Shown here piece by piece: positions 11,901 to 24,251 of a DNA stretch of 64,000 nucleotides. Source of the stretch: Apus apus (lineage: Eukaryota; Chordata; Aves; Apodiformes; Apodidae); NCBI RefSeq assembly GCF_020740795.1, contig NC_067285.1, forward strand, positions 81,487,342-81,551,341, read 5' to 3'. Position numbers and translations under genes: made by a program. A model generated the notes under the pieces. It searched no databases, was not told the origin of the DNA, and saw nothing but the letters and a program-made list of their open reading frames with translations. Position 1 is the stretch's first letter, and the number at the start of each line of letters is the position of its first letter.

Positions 11901-14900
11901 CCTAATTCAGCATAGGTTCTGTTTTGTGTTCTTGGAGCTTCTGAAAATCTGGTGCACTTCTAAGTTCTTGCTTTTTGCTTTTCTGTTTTGAAGAAAGCAA
12001 AAGGTCCCCATAACTACTTAAAAAGAATAGTATCAGAGCAAGAATATTTCTTATCATTGTCCCATGGACCAGTTTGATTAGTCTTGAGACAAAATCATTT
12101 AATCAAACCAAACTTTAAAGCAAAACAAACAAAAAAATAACTACTAGAAAGCTTACTGGTTTGAATGCAAAATGAGCAATTTAGTATTTGCTGACTCTAT
12201 TATAAGGCCATCTTGCTATCTCCAACAGTTACTGCTTTTTTTTGCCCTTTTTTTTTTTTTTTTTTTTACTTTGGCATTCTAGCAGGTCAGGAATAGTACA
12301 CAAGATTAACACAGGTTTCCTCCAGTTGCTGTGTACTGCTTTAAGCTGCCTGAATCCTGACCAGCCATGATAGGTACAGATTCTTTAGGCATAGTCTTCT
12401 GCATGCTGTTGCATGTTTATACCTGTTGATTGCTAAAAAGCACAATAATAATTCCTCTTTATTTATACTAGTTTTAACTGTGTTTTTCTGTCAAGTGTTA
12501 ACTAATCTATTCATGCAGAAAAATGTGATACTGAGAAGTCTTGAAACTGGTAACAGAGGTTGGTAAGTGAAATGTCCCATTACTCCCTGAATTTATCTAG
12601 GGATTTTTCATTTTGGATGTTCTTTCTGGAGCTGAAGATGGCATTCCCTAATTTTGAAGACTTTGTCTTAATTTAAAAGCCTCTAACTTCAGCTTGAAGG
12701 AAAGTACTACAGTTCATCTGATTTCATACTGTCTCTTTTCTTGGGCACAGTGAACAATTTACATTTCTAAGCTTTTAAGAGATCCAGGATGCTCCTTGTT
12801 CCTTTAATAGTCAGTCTGGTTTTCTTCAGGTTCTTCCTGGCTGCCAGCCCATACTTCTCCAAGTAAGTCTTTTTTCAGTGGAATGGACAGTTGATTTTGC
12901 ATCTGATGCTCTGAAGATGGTGAGCAGGGCTGTCACTCAAACCCAAAATAACTGTTTTCCTGGCCAGTGCTCATTAAACAAGACACTTTGCTGTCAGTGG
13001 GTAAAACCAGATGTTACTGTGCAACTCCTCAAGTCCCACAGACTTGCATATCCTATGTAAACAGTTCTATTTAGTGAAAATTCTGGCAATTTTTTCATTA
13101 AATGAAGCTGTCATTTGCCTTTGAATCCAAGTCTCTTCTTATAATCAAACTCAAATTGCATCTGAATCCTTTCTTTTTGGCTGGAGGAGGGTAAGAGTTC
13201 TGAAAGCTTATTTTGACAAATTCTGCATTTTTCCCACCTATTTCAGTGTTCTTTTGGTTTACCTGGTAGGGTAAGTCCAGCTTTTGAGTAAGTCAGTCAG
13301 CAATGTTTTAACTGTAAGTATTAGACTGGACTGCATGTCTGTTCTGCTGCAACTGTTCTAGCAGAACATTACTGACTGCAGCATGGCCAATTTTGTACTT
13401 CTCAAAAATGCACTTCTTGCATTTCATGCTTCTTATTTTCCTTAAATATACATCAAGGAAGTTATAAGTAGCATACACACAGCTTCAAACTGTAATTACT
13501 TCTCCTGTTTGGAAGGCCTGTTTTCTAGTGTAGAGATTAGCATTTGGTGGGCACATAGAGAATAAAATCCTCCCCAGAGTTTTGCTTCTGCATGCTTACA
13601 GAGTTCCTCCACTGAAAATGGTAAAACTGGTGAAGGAATTTCACTGTATTGATTAGCTGTGCACATTAAGACTAGTGGAAAGTTACAGTTTGTAGTTGGA
13701 GAATGGAGTGGGAAGTAACTTCGGTACCTTTGTGGTTGAATGTAGTGTGATTTAAGAAGCCTTAAAAGAAACTTTCATCTGCTGAGAAGCAGAATAAAAT
13801 AAAAAGAATTCTAGAACCTTTGAGAACAACTTTCAGCAGAGAAATTAGGATAAAATCTCATCCCAATTTAAATAAAATTCTGTTGAGCAGGGTTCTACCC
13901 AGCATACAGATTTCCAGCTTCCTTTGACTAAAGCCTAAAAAAAGATTAAAGCTCCATGGCAACTGCTATCTTAACTCCTGACAGCCACAGTATAAATTAC
14001 ATCTTGGAAAAACCTAATACTGAAAGTTTTATTTAGGTCACCAGTTAGGCTAGGAAATGGTAGGCTTAGAGATACCACCCCAAACTTCATTCTGCCCCTG
14101 CATGGTCTCGGTGAGGCAGGGATTTTTGTGGGAGGCAAACTGGATGCTATATAATTATATGCAGTATGAATTCTAAAATCTGACAAGTTTTAGGTGTGTT
14201 AAATTTGTTTCATACCTCTTGGGAAAAGACTGCATTGTACTTGTAACTGCAGCCTTCCAGTGAGAAACACAACAAGGTTCATCTGGGACACAGCAGCCCA
14301 GACAGGTATTGTGTGAGGTTACCACAGGAGCAGCATTTGCTGGCAGTGGAGGAGTGTTTGTTTTTTATGGAGAGGGGAGGGAGATGGATAGAGCTTCTGC
14401 AATTAATTCATTTTCCCACAGGTGCCCCAGTATTCATACCTGTGCCACGGAAACTACGTGTCCCCTTTCGGGGTTGTGTGGAGATACTATTTTCTTGCTG
14501 TTTGAGGCTAACAACAACAGGTTATTACTTTTGAGTGGTGGAAACAAATGGACATTAAAAGCCTAGAGTAAAGAGAATCCATGGTAAACAACAACAACCC
14601 CCTCCAATTTTCTGCTATTTTCATTAAGATTGTCTGGCACTGTTATTTCCTTATTTTTGCTTCCTTATTCTTTGACTGTTTTTGACCCTGTCCTCTCTGA
14701 ACTTAGTGCTTTTCAGGCCTTGAAGAATGCCTTCAATTTTTGTCCAAGGAACACTTGATTGAAGACATTAAAGTAGCCTGCTGTCTGGGATAGCAAAGCA
14801 CTTGTAACTGGCAGCATCAATCCTGCTCTCCAGTGCATGGACAGAAAGGGGTAGCTGCATGCTCCCCAGTCTGTCAGCTTCCACTAGGCAGACACAATTA

Positions 14901-17900
14901 TTCCAAGGCTCCTTTTGACCTCATCAGATAGCAAAGTTTAAGTCCTCACTATCCCATTTAAAAGGTGAAAGAACCCATCTTTTCTCAAATAAAAATAAAA
15001 CTAAGATAATACCAAAACTCTACACTAGAGTTGCAGGCCACTACATAATTGCCTACGTAGAAATTTTGCCTTACAAATGTATTACTGGAGAAGGATGAGA
15101 AATTGAATTGTAGAAGCATTACCAGTATAATAACCAGTTTTACAGACCTACATGTAGGGCAATTGCCCTTTCCTGCAGCAGCTGGAGTTTGCTGATTGCA
15201 GTATGATGGATGCCTTCATAACCTGGAATCCTGGTATGCTGGGTTCAAATGGATCCCAAACTTTTATCCTGTGAACAGATAAAGACATACTCAAATACAT
15301 AATTTGCTAAGTAAATTTAATAAGAAAAAAAAACTAAATATGTTTTTTCCCCAAAGGTGTGATACTGAGATGCTAACAAACAATTGCATTGTCAGTTGAA
15401 CACAATGAGTTATGCAAGTTAACCAGTAGAGCTAGGACATGGGATGCAAGACAACCTCACTACTAAATGGCTTTTGGGAGAGTTTTTAAGAAGTTTAAAA
15501 AATGCTAAATTACTTGGATTTCTGAGTATCAGTAGATCATCAGAATTTCTGTATCATTGAAGATCTCTTCATATTAAGCTAATAAAACTTAGCAATGTTG
15601 AAGAATAATTGATATTACACAGAAACAGACCATTGAGCATTTTCTAAATAAAAATACCTGCTTTGTTGGCTATGATTTTCAATGCAGTAATCTGTAATGT
15701 AACAATAGTATACACTGGAGTGGCAAATTCATCTATCTTACTATTACATTTTATTTAGCAATAGAAGGTAAAAATAATTTTGAGTCTTTCTTCTCTTACA
15801 CTATTAAAATATTTGTAGTAAACTGCAAAGGTACTTCTGGATGGTTTTGTGAAGAACATTGCAATAAAATTTGTGATTAGCATACCAGAGCTATTCTGAA
15901 CTCGACTTCAGAAGACATACCTCCCCCTTCCCAAAGCACTCATATCAGGTAAGTTAACAGAGTATGTGTTTATTCCTATGCCTGTGGAGCGATTGCCCCT
16001 GCTGGCCATGGGGAGTGTACTTAATGCATTGGCTGATGAAACTTTACAGGCCACAAGGCTTGTCTTCCTGTAAACATGCTATGCACTCTTGAAACCTACT
16101 TGAGGGTAAAATATGATGCTTCCTTGAAAAGTGGCATGTTAAGTGTTTATTTTTTTCCTTAGACAAATCTTAAATGTTTTGTTACACAACTGTGGCTGTT
16201 GCTACAGAGACAGAAATGGCTTTGGGGAAGCAGGTCAGACATAAGTCATTTAATAAATTAATTTTTTTGCTAACACCTTTTTCTCTTGTATTTAATGACT
16301 TGTCATCTGTACTAGCTGGCATGAGGTACAACAGCGAAGAAGAAAGAAGTTTATTCAAAAAACTCAGTAGGAAAAATTTGTTGTTACATTAAGATCATGT
16401 TAGTATGCTTGCTAAAACAGCAGTTTGTTTGATAAGGCTCCTTCTTGAACCTTATGGCCAAAGTAGATCTGCATAAAAAGATACACAAAATGTGCCCAGA
16501 TTATAGTCCTAGTTTTCCTTTTCACTAAATCAAGTGAAGCTTCTAAATGGAATTACCTGATGAACATAGAAATTACATGCTTTTATTCAATTCTTTAGAG
16601 CTGAAGCCAGTTTCTTTAGGCTGACTGTGCTTTCAAACATCTTTTATTTTCCCATTGATATAAACTGGAAATATTTTCTAACAGTTTGTGCCTTTCCTCT
16701 TTGCCCATTTCTTCAAAGGTGTTTTGCAAAGGTGCTGTTCAGCAGGTGCTTTGTCTCCTATTCAACAGCCTGAATAACCGAGAAGATCAAGGTGCAATTT
16801 TAAATCATGGCTTTGGCAAAATAAGGAATCTGCACAAAGCAGGTTCTGTCTCTGTTTAAAAGCTGGATGTATTAAAAAAGAAAAAGCCATGAACACATAA
16901 TGATGTTGAAACTTTATTTTTGCTTTGCACAGCAAAAATGAGGAGAGACAGTGGGCACAAGTTCCTGAACTAAAGCCAGTCATGCAAATACTGACTAATG
17001 AGATGGCACCAAGCTCATCCCTTTAAGATACTGCTTGTGCCCTCAGCAAAATGCCCAAGTTTCTTAACTTGGCTTAAGTGAATCAACTGAAAGCATCTAA
17101 GGTATCCTAGTTAAAGTCATCCAACTCAAGAATCCAAAGCATAGATAACCTGGTGCTGGGTCAGGGTTCTTAACACTCCATGGAAGTAGCTGAAGCAGTT
17201 AACAGTGGTACTGCTATTTCTACCATGCTTTTGACCTAGGTAGGAAGATAGAATATTTAAGGGAGCTTCAGTTGAAGAGGGTGCTGATACAAACAGCTCT
17301 GTCAAAATAGACTGTATGTTACCTTTGGCATAGTTTTATTTCAGTGTATCATTTCAAGCAGATTTCTGTTTAAACCTTGAAAACCCGTTAGAGATCATAA
17401 TGTATGCTGTTATCCTTGGAAAGTTCATGAAACAGCACAACTATGGAGGCTGACTGGACTTTCAGTAGCTCTAAATAAATGGCACATGTAGCTTCTCAGT
17501 TGTCTCTCATTGCTATTGTGCAAGCCTTAAAAACACTAACTTTCTTCTAGACTTTCATAGGAATATAGGCACTGGAATCTTGTCATCTTCTGCTGGAATC
17601 TCACTGAGTAGTTTGGGATGGCTGACTGCCTTTATCAGTAGATTTACTCTAGATCCCCTGATTTTGTTGAATGCTTGGGCTTCTAAATTGTACCTTTGTC
17701 AGCCCAGACTATCCCTATGGTTCTTGTGTCACGGAAATTAGATTTTTACTTCAGAACAGAACGCTCATCCTCTACTTCAGCTGGAAAAATGGGGAACCAT
17801 TCACAAATAGTCATACTTCAAACCTGAGTCTCATATAAAGAGACATACAACAAAGCCTAATTTAAACAGTCATGCAACTCTTTAGCAATAACTGCCCAAT

Positions 17901-18944
17901 GTTTATGCTCATTTCCAGTTTAGACTATCAGAACGTGTAAGCAGAAACTAACATATTTGTCCTTCTGAACCATTAGTTGCCATTTGTCTCATTTCTTATG
18001 GAAGCAAAAACCTGGCAAGATGACCAACTGTAGCTTTATCATACTTAGTGAAGGGATGCAAGTGGAAGAAAATTATGTTAAGTGTCATTTTGTTTGAAAA
18101 GATGAAGTAATTTTGACAAACATGCAAAATCCTTGACTTACCCAGAAACACAAAATCCATTAACTTATTATTTGCATTTCATGAAGTTATTTTATCAGCA
18201 TTAGCCAGCTGCTTCTTTTTTTGCTTTCTGAGCAAGTGACACGGTAAAGGAACTTGATGATTGGTGAGTTTACCATTCATGTAATAACAAAAGAGGAACA
18301 TATTCAGGAGTTTACCCATTTTCCATCGTGACTCCAAAACTAATTCTACTGGCATCACCTGTAATTGCCAAGCAGTACACATCTGGCATATTTTTCAATT
18401 ATTTTTAAACCTAAAATTTAGAAAAGTAGTCATTTTAAGTACCTGTCAGATAAACACTTTTACTATTGATTTTATATTAGTCTTAAGGAATAGCATTTAA
18501 AATATTATTTAATATAGTACAATAATCAATGACAATGAAAAAAAACCCCTAGGAATTGGACTTGGACGAGTAAGATAAATGTGTTAATAATTTTGCATTG
18601 CAAAACCTCCACGTTTTGTGAGATGAATAAATAGGAATGCTGTTTTAAGACATGTTTAGTAATTATATGCTATTCAGTTTTGGAAACCACACTTAAAAGC
18701 ATAGGGAGTTCACATAAGCAACAAGATAGTGTAGAAGGCAATGACTTCTAATGACAAATAGAACAAAGCCTAAAAACAAAAGGAATGAAGTCAGTAGTGT
18801 TCAGTAATGTGAAAGTTTGCTTCTGAGAGGACAGGGGCAATCTGTCTTAGTGAAAAGGACAATAATGTATGTCCTTCAGATGCAGCACTAAAGGTTTAAA
18901 TAAGACAATAGGGAGAAAAATCAAACAAAAAAGAACTGTCCAAC
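8967..18944. other. Long non-coding interval downstream of ING2
   Basis: About 10 kb of AT-rich sequence. The first part may belong to the ING2 3' UTR. A T-tract at about 12248-12268 follows TTTGCCC. No RNA gene or clear repeat is recognised. A minus-strand open block near 18180-18360 (reading starts VMPVELVLESRWKM after an ATTACAG acceptor) is exon-like but too weak to call. Confidence 0.4.
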
Positions 18945-19085
18945 CATAATGACAGTGAAGCACTGGAATAGTAAGGTGTCCAGTGACAAAGATGCTACAA
19001 GACAGGCTAGACAATCATGTCAGTATCAGTTTAATTATAACTGATCCTGCCCTTGGGCAGGGGAAATAGATTGGATCAGCAGCTC
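18945..19085 (+). mobile_element. Probable ancient CR1 3' end
   Basis: It contains CACTGGAATAG, then a CAGGCTAGACAATCATGTCAG stretch, and then GATCCTGCCCTTGGGCAGGG leading to GGATC. This resembles the order of motifs in old CR1 3' UTRs. Divergence is high and no terminal tandem tail remains, so the call is tentative. Confidence 0.4.
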
Positions 19086-22000
19086 TTGAGCTGTGGGGAA
19101 GGCATATCCTTGGGGTTCCAGACAAAGCTCCAGAAGAATTTAATATTATATTTCCCCTTCTTCCTACCTAATCCCCTGAAAGTTCTCTCTGAAAATCATT
19201 TGGAGAATGTAGTATTTGCTTTCAGCCAGCAGGACAGGAGGGGAACAGAACCATCAGATCCACCCTACCCTAAGGGCACATTTTGAGCATGGCCAGTGGC
19301 CATCTGGGCAGACATGTGTTGCTTGTTCCTTGCATTTTCCTGGTGAACATGAGCTGAACTATGTTGAATGTTATGCTACCACAGCAGCACGAAGTCCACG
19401 GGGAAGGCTGACCCAGCAAAATCCAGATCCACAATTAAGGAACATATAAAGGCATAGGATGCAAGAAATGGTGTAATTTCCCGAGGGCATTGAGACTAGG
19501 ATCAGGGAGAGGAAGCTTCTAATGATATCTGGCAATTCAGGCAACGGCTGCAGAATACAACTACCCAGACACAAGAATATAGCTGTTGCACAGAAGTACC
19601 TATTTGCTGGAGTGAAAGTAGGGATGCTTGTATATGTGAAGAGCCTATCCCATTTCAGTAGAACAGTCCAATAAAAATACATGTCAGTACCACTGAAATA
19701 AATGACCTACTAAATGGCTTTCTAGCTCTGCTTCCTACTTATTGTGTATGTAATTAATTAATAACAAAATAATATTCTCTACACTCATAGAAAACTTAAT
19801 AGATATTCAGGCACTCTAAACATCAAACCTGGATTATTATGCTTTGGCTTCTTCCTATTCAAGAAACACTGGAATAATGTTTCACAGTATTGTCTTTGCT
19901 AAGTGTTAATTTTTGGTGGAAGGGACTGGCAAGATGAGTACATTAATTTTTAGAAACTAGAGAACATGTTCAGTAAGTAATCCTTACTGTGCTGATAGTT
20001 TCTGAGGAGTTTCATGCAAATATTCAGCACCCAAGCTCTTGGTTATTTTTATAAATATCACATCTAACAGGCACTTTTCAACAGGAAAAGTGCATTTAAG
20101 CTTACAAAAACAGTACCTACCATTCTGGTTTCTAAGTTTCACAGTATGATATAGTTGATTTTCTCTTCTTCAGTGTAGCTGGGGAGCACCACATAGAGGT
20201 CAATCTAGGTCAAGGCACTCGTGTATAGGAAGAGGTTGGATGTACTGGTTTCAAGAAGCCGGAGTTGGCACAGGGCTTGAAAACTGGACACAGAGAGATG
20301 GTGCACATGGTGTGAACACACTGTGACCTAGGGAGCAGGAGATCATCTGGTAAGTCAGCCTCGAGCTCAAGAACTTCTCTGCAGATTTATGTCAGCACTT
20401 TTCTTTTAAATTTAATTTATATCTAATTAAAAATATGTACCTTTTCATCAGTCTTAGTGTATTTATTTATGTAAGTAGTTAATTGACATTGGTGTTGGTC
20501 AATGAACCTTAAAACCAAATGGACTTCTAGGCATAAGTTCTTTCATGTGGACAAATAAATTATTGCATGCACACATAGGCACTTGTAATAACTTCTCCAG
20601 ATGATCTGTCTGTTGACCCCATGCAGTGATGATTGAGAAAATCAAGGTAAATCACATAAAATGAACACAGAGCTAAGACTATCTGCAGTAAGTCAGATAG
20701 GAAACTCTTCATAGCAATGCCAAAACACAGCCCACAAGTGGGCTTTGTTTGCAGCTGGGCTTTATATACACAGATGACAGTAAATAGCAAAAATTATTAA
20801 TAAACTTTACAAACTCATGAAAAAAGTAATTCTGGTTGTAACACAATTAAAGTAAAATTCTCATTGCAATTTAGAATTAAAATTTTATCTTTAGGAAGAA
20901 AAACTAGAATTTCCTAATAGAAAAGTGTAAATTAAGCAATCAAAAGGTGGACTTAATTATGATTAGGGCCCCAGAGCATTTACCTGTTCAAGAGCTTCCT
21001 AATAATAATGAAAATTATAGAGTGAAAACAAGACAGAAATAAGTGACATAATAATAAAAAATAATACAAAGTAGGACAAAATAGCTTCTCAGCATTCTAG
21101 CAGTTGTTATATAACATCAGAGAACAATATTTTGAGGTTTGAGAGAAAATGTATGAACATGATACATGACGATATTGTTTCTCACCTTTTCATCTCCACT
21201 GAGCAAGTACTGATCAATGGCTTTATGTTTTTCACCAGTAAGTTCCTTTTCTTTCCATTTCTTGTTTTACCTTTCTCGTCAGTCTCCTTTCCTGTCTTAA
21301 TTTCCTTGCATCTTTCCCATGGTGTCCAAAGTTCTGAAAAAATATTAAATATTGACATTTGTTACCTTATACAACCTTTTGATTACAATCATTGAAGGAA
21401 GGATGTGATTTGATTACATTGCTCAGAAGGAAGGATGCACCATTTACTTATTAGATGATTACTACAATTTTAGGGCCTCTGGAAAACCTGCTTCCTTCTC
21501 ATCTTTTGTATATTATAAGCAGGTGGTGACAGACTGCACCTTAAATAACTGTCAACAGCAGTGGTAGATTCAAGATCAATTCCTTGTGTCTTCTCAGAAG
21601 TCAAAATAGGCTGTCTGGAACTCCAGACTTTAAGAGGTGAGTGGAAAGTAGTGAGGAAAACTGTCCATATGCTTACCTTCCATTCACCCAGGACTGCCTT
21701 GCCAAAACCCTGGACAAAACTTACGGGTTACAGACAGAAAAGCGATTGGAAACCACTGGTTTAGACTGATGTCTAGAGAGACAGCAATGGTACTTAAATA
21801 GCATTTAAGTAAGCATAGTCACAATTCCTTATTCCCACTTCTCATGCTGCTAGGGTCTCTAATTCTTGCAGTTGAAGGAATGTAATAATTGTACATCAGT
21901 CTTGATCTTCATCTTTTTGATCTTCCTGCTTCAAGACAAGGACATTCTCGTTTTAAGGAAGGTTACAATGTCCTCACTTATTTATTCAAATAATTCATAT

Positions 22001-24016
22001 TTCAGTGCAAATCCATGGACTGGACAACCAATGTTTCAGCTCCAGCTCTGCAGTGCTAAAGAAGTTAAAGTTGTCACCTGTTGCTCCCTTGTCCATTCTC
22101 CTCTTGGGTGAAGTCTCCTGGTACAGGTCCCTGGTGGCCTTTGACAGAAGATGGCCTGCCAGAATAGGTTGCTCAGGAGTTTTCTTTGTATTCTGGCTCA
22201 GCCAATCCTTTACAAACCTGGTCTCTAAATACCCAATGGCAAAAAGGTCCCTGGCAAAACATCGGGATTCTTTGATATCACATGAACCATGTTCTGGGAA
22301 CAGCACCAAAAGATCTTATCCAAACATTTCTCACAGACCTCACAAACACTAGGGAAAACCAACACAGTCCAACAGACACAGGGAAGGACAAGCTGCATCT
22401 TTCTGCTCCAGTGAAGTCTTTATTACCATAGAGGGTTTTATCTCCAAAAAGTGACTTCTTTTGTCTTCCTCCATTCCTGGAAAAGGGAGCCTTAGCTCAT
22501 GCTTTGGGTCCCACAGTAGCTTTGAAACTAAGAAGTACAGCTGACCTTAACTAGAGTTAGCTTCTACTGTAAAGAATTGCTTATTTTTACAATTTAACTT
22601 CATTTAGACACTTCCATGAGTATCTGATGGAATTTGAAAGAATGCCCTTTATGCTAATGACTATTATGAATCAAGAAAAGAAAAAAAAACTTAAGATGGT
22701 TGACTGAACAACCACTGTATTTAAAAATTATTTAGCAGTTAGTTGTACAGAGCAAGAAAATATTATTTGTTCTATACATAAAACTGTGGATGATGCAGTT
22801 AGTACCAGAGAGAAACTTTTACCTATTCTCAGGGAGGCCAAGCAGTTCCCCTCCCTCGAGAATCCTGTACTCTTCACTTTGGCCAGGAACAATGTAATGA
22901 CCTGACTGTTTCTTCATATACTTCTTTTTCAAAAGGTCGTAAGTTAACAGAGTCTAGTAAAAATATTTAAAAACCCACCCTGCCTGCTTTGTGTAATTAG
23001 TTATCTAAGTAAATGTAGTGTTTAATTAGGTTTTATAGAAATGTAAGAACAATCTGTAAGCATGCACAGCCCTCCAAACTTACTTTCTGAATAAATTTTC
23101 ATTTACTACATGAAAAATGAGTGTCAGAGAATCTGTAAGAGAGGCCAATCCCTTGTCTGTAAAGATAGAGTTTTGTACCCTCACCAGCACAATTTCAATG
23201 GTTTCCACAAATCATTTTTCCACCCTAACAACACGGCATTTTGATTATACACTATAATCAATTCAGCACTGAGATCCCTGCATACAACATACCTCCAAGA
23301 CAAAAAAACCCAAAATGCTCGCCAATCTATGACTACAGTTGTCCCTATTATGCTTTAAAGTTTGAAGTGGCTTGGTTTATGAATCCTCTAAACACTCCCA
23401 TGATAGCGATCTCCAGTTCCCCAGAACCGATATATATGCATCCAGTTGCAACTAGGGCTGAAACCCTGGCCTTACTGAGACCCATGGGAATCAGGAGTTA
23501 GCTTCTGGAGTTCTGAGTTTTCATTGTTAAAAAAAAAATGAATAGCCTTCTTTTTTTTTTTTTTTTTGCTATAATTTGGCTGAGAAACATTCTAAAACAG
23601 TGTCCACATCAAGGCATTGCGAGGATGAGGACTTTGGCTAAATCTGTATGTTCAACTTGTTTTTAACTGGATGATTCCAGCAGTGCTCAGCATTATGTTC
23701 ATTTATGTTAGTTTTGAATCCAGCCCTTTGCAATGTATAAACTGTTTCAGAAACAGGCAAGGCAATCCAGGCACAAATCACAGAAATTAGTCTGTTCTTT
23801 TTGGCAGAACTCCCTTTGAAAGGTTTCAGTCATGCTTTCAAATGTAACATTTGTGCACGTCATATTGTCTTACCTACTACCTGCCCTAATCTGAAAGAAA
23901 GGGACTGTTTATAATACCTGTGTATTTTGAACTTGCCTGGGATAATTCTGCATAGCCACAATGTCTCACATTCCATTGTTTTTTTTCCTCTTTCTTTGTA
24001 GTAAGTAAAAAAGTGG
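19086..24016. other. Unannotated interval
   Basis: AT-rich sequence with scattered short open frames on both strands, none with convincing paired splice sites. A minus-strand frame at 20560-20790 looks loosely protein-like but has no good exon boundaries. Confidence 0.35.
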
Positions 24017-24079
24017 TCATTGATCTCTGCAGCCAAGTTTCCACATTTGAAGGTAGTTCTCTCTACCACAAAAGGCAAA
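24017..24079 (-). CDS. Possible terminal exon of the uncharacterised minus-strand gene
   Basis: After the acceptor CCTTAG, a phase-0 reading of 20 codons (FAFCGRENYLQMWKLGCRDQ) ends at a TGA at 24017-24019. It would continue directly, in phase, from the exon at 24252-24370. The LQMWKL string resembles the end of a WD-repeat blade. Two other frames and acceptors in the same place (the TAG at 24101-24103 and a frame reading ERTTFKCGNLAAEI) are also possible, so this exon is weak. Confidence 0.25.
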   Translation of the reverse strand, partial: FAFCGRENYLQMWKLGCRDQ

Positions 24080-24122
24080 CTAAGGACTTCAGGGCAAACC
24101 CTACATATTTAAGGCTAAACTA

Positions 24123-24158
24123 GGGGCTGGGGAGGGGGGGGTGAGGGAGGGAAAAGGG
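24123..24158 (+). repeat. G-rich tract
   Basis: A run of G-blocks (3 to 8 G) separated by 1-4 bases. On the minus strand it is a long pyrimidine tract located just upstream of candidate acceptors near 24080-24120. It could form a G-quadruplex on the plus strand. Confidence 0.6.
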
Positions 24159-24251
24159 ATTTGTAACACAGGAGTAGAATATTTTGCAATTAACTTATTG
24201 TCTGTGGTTGTTCTACTGAGACTAACTTGTGAGGTTGCTTGAACAGTTTAC

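Noticed and set aside
14309-14566. Overlapping plus-strand frames of 85 and 73 codons
   Set aside because: No splice sites, no conserved-looking motifs, and two frames are open at once.
20560-20790. Minus-strand frame sharing an EVITSA string with the exon at 24252-24370, as if duplicated
   Set aside because: The shared stretch is very short, nucleotide identity around it is modest, and there are no good splice sites.
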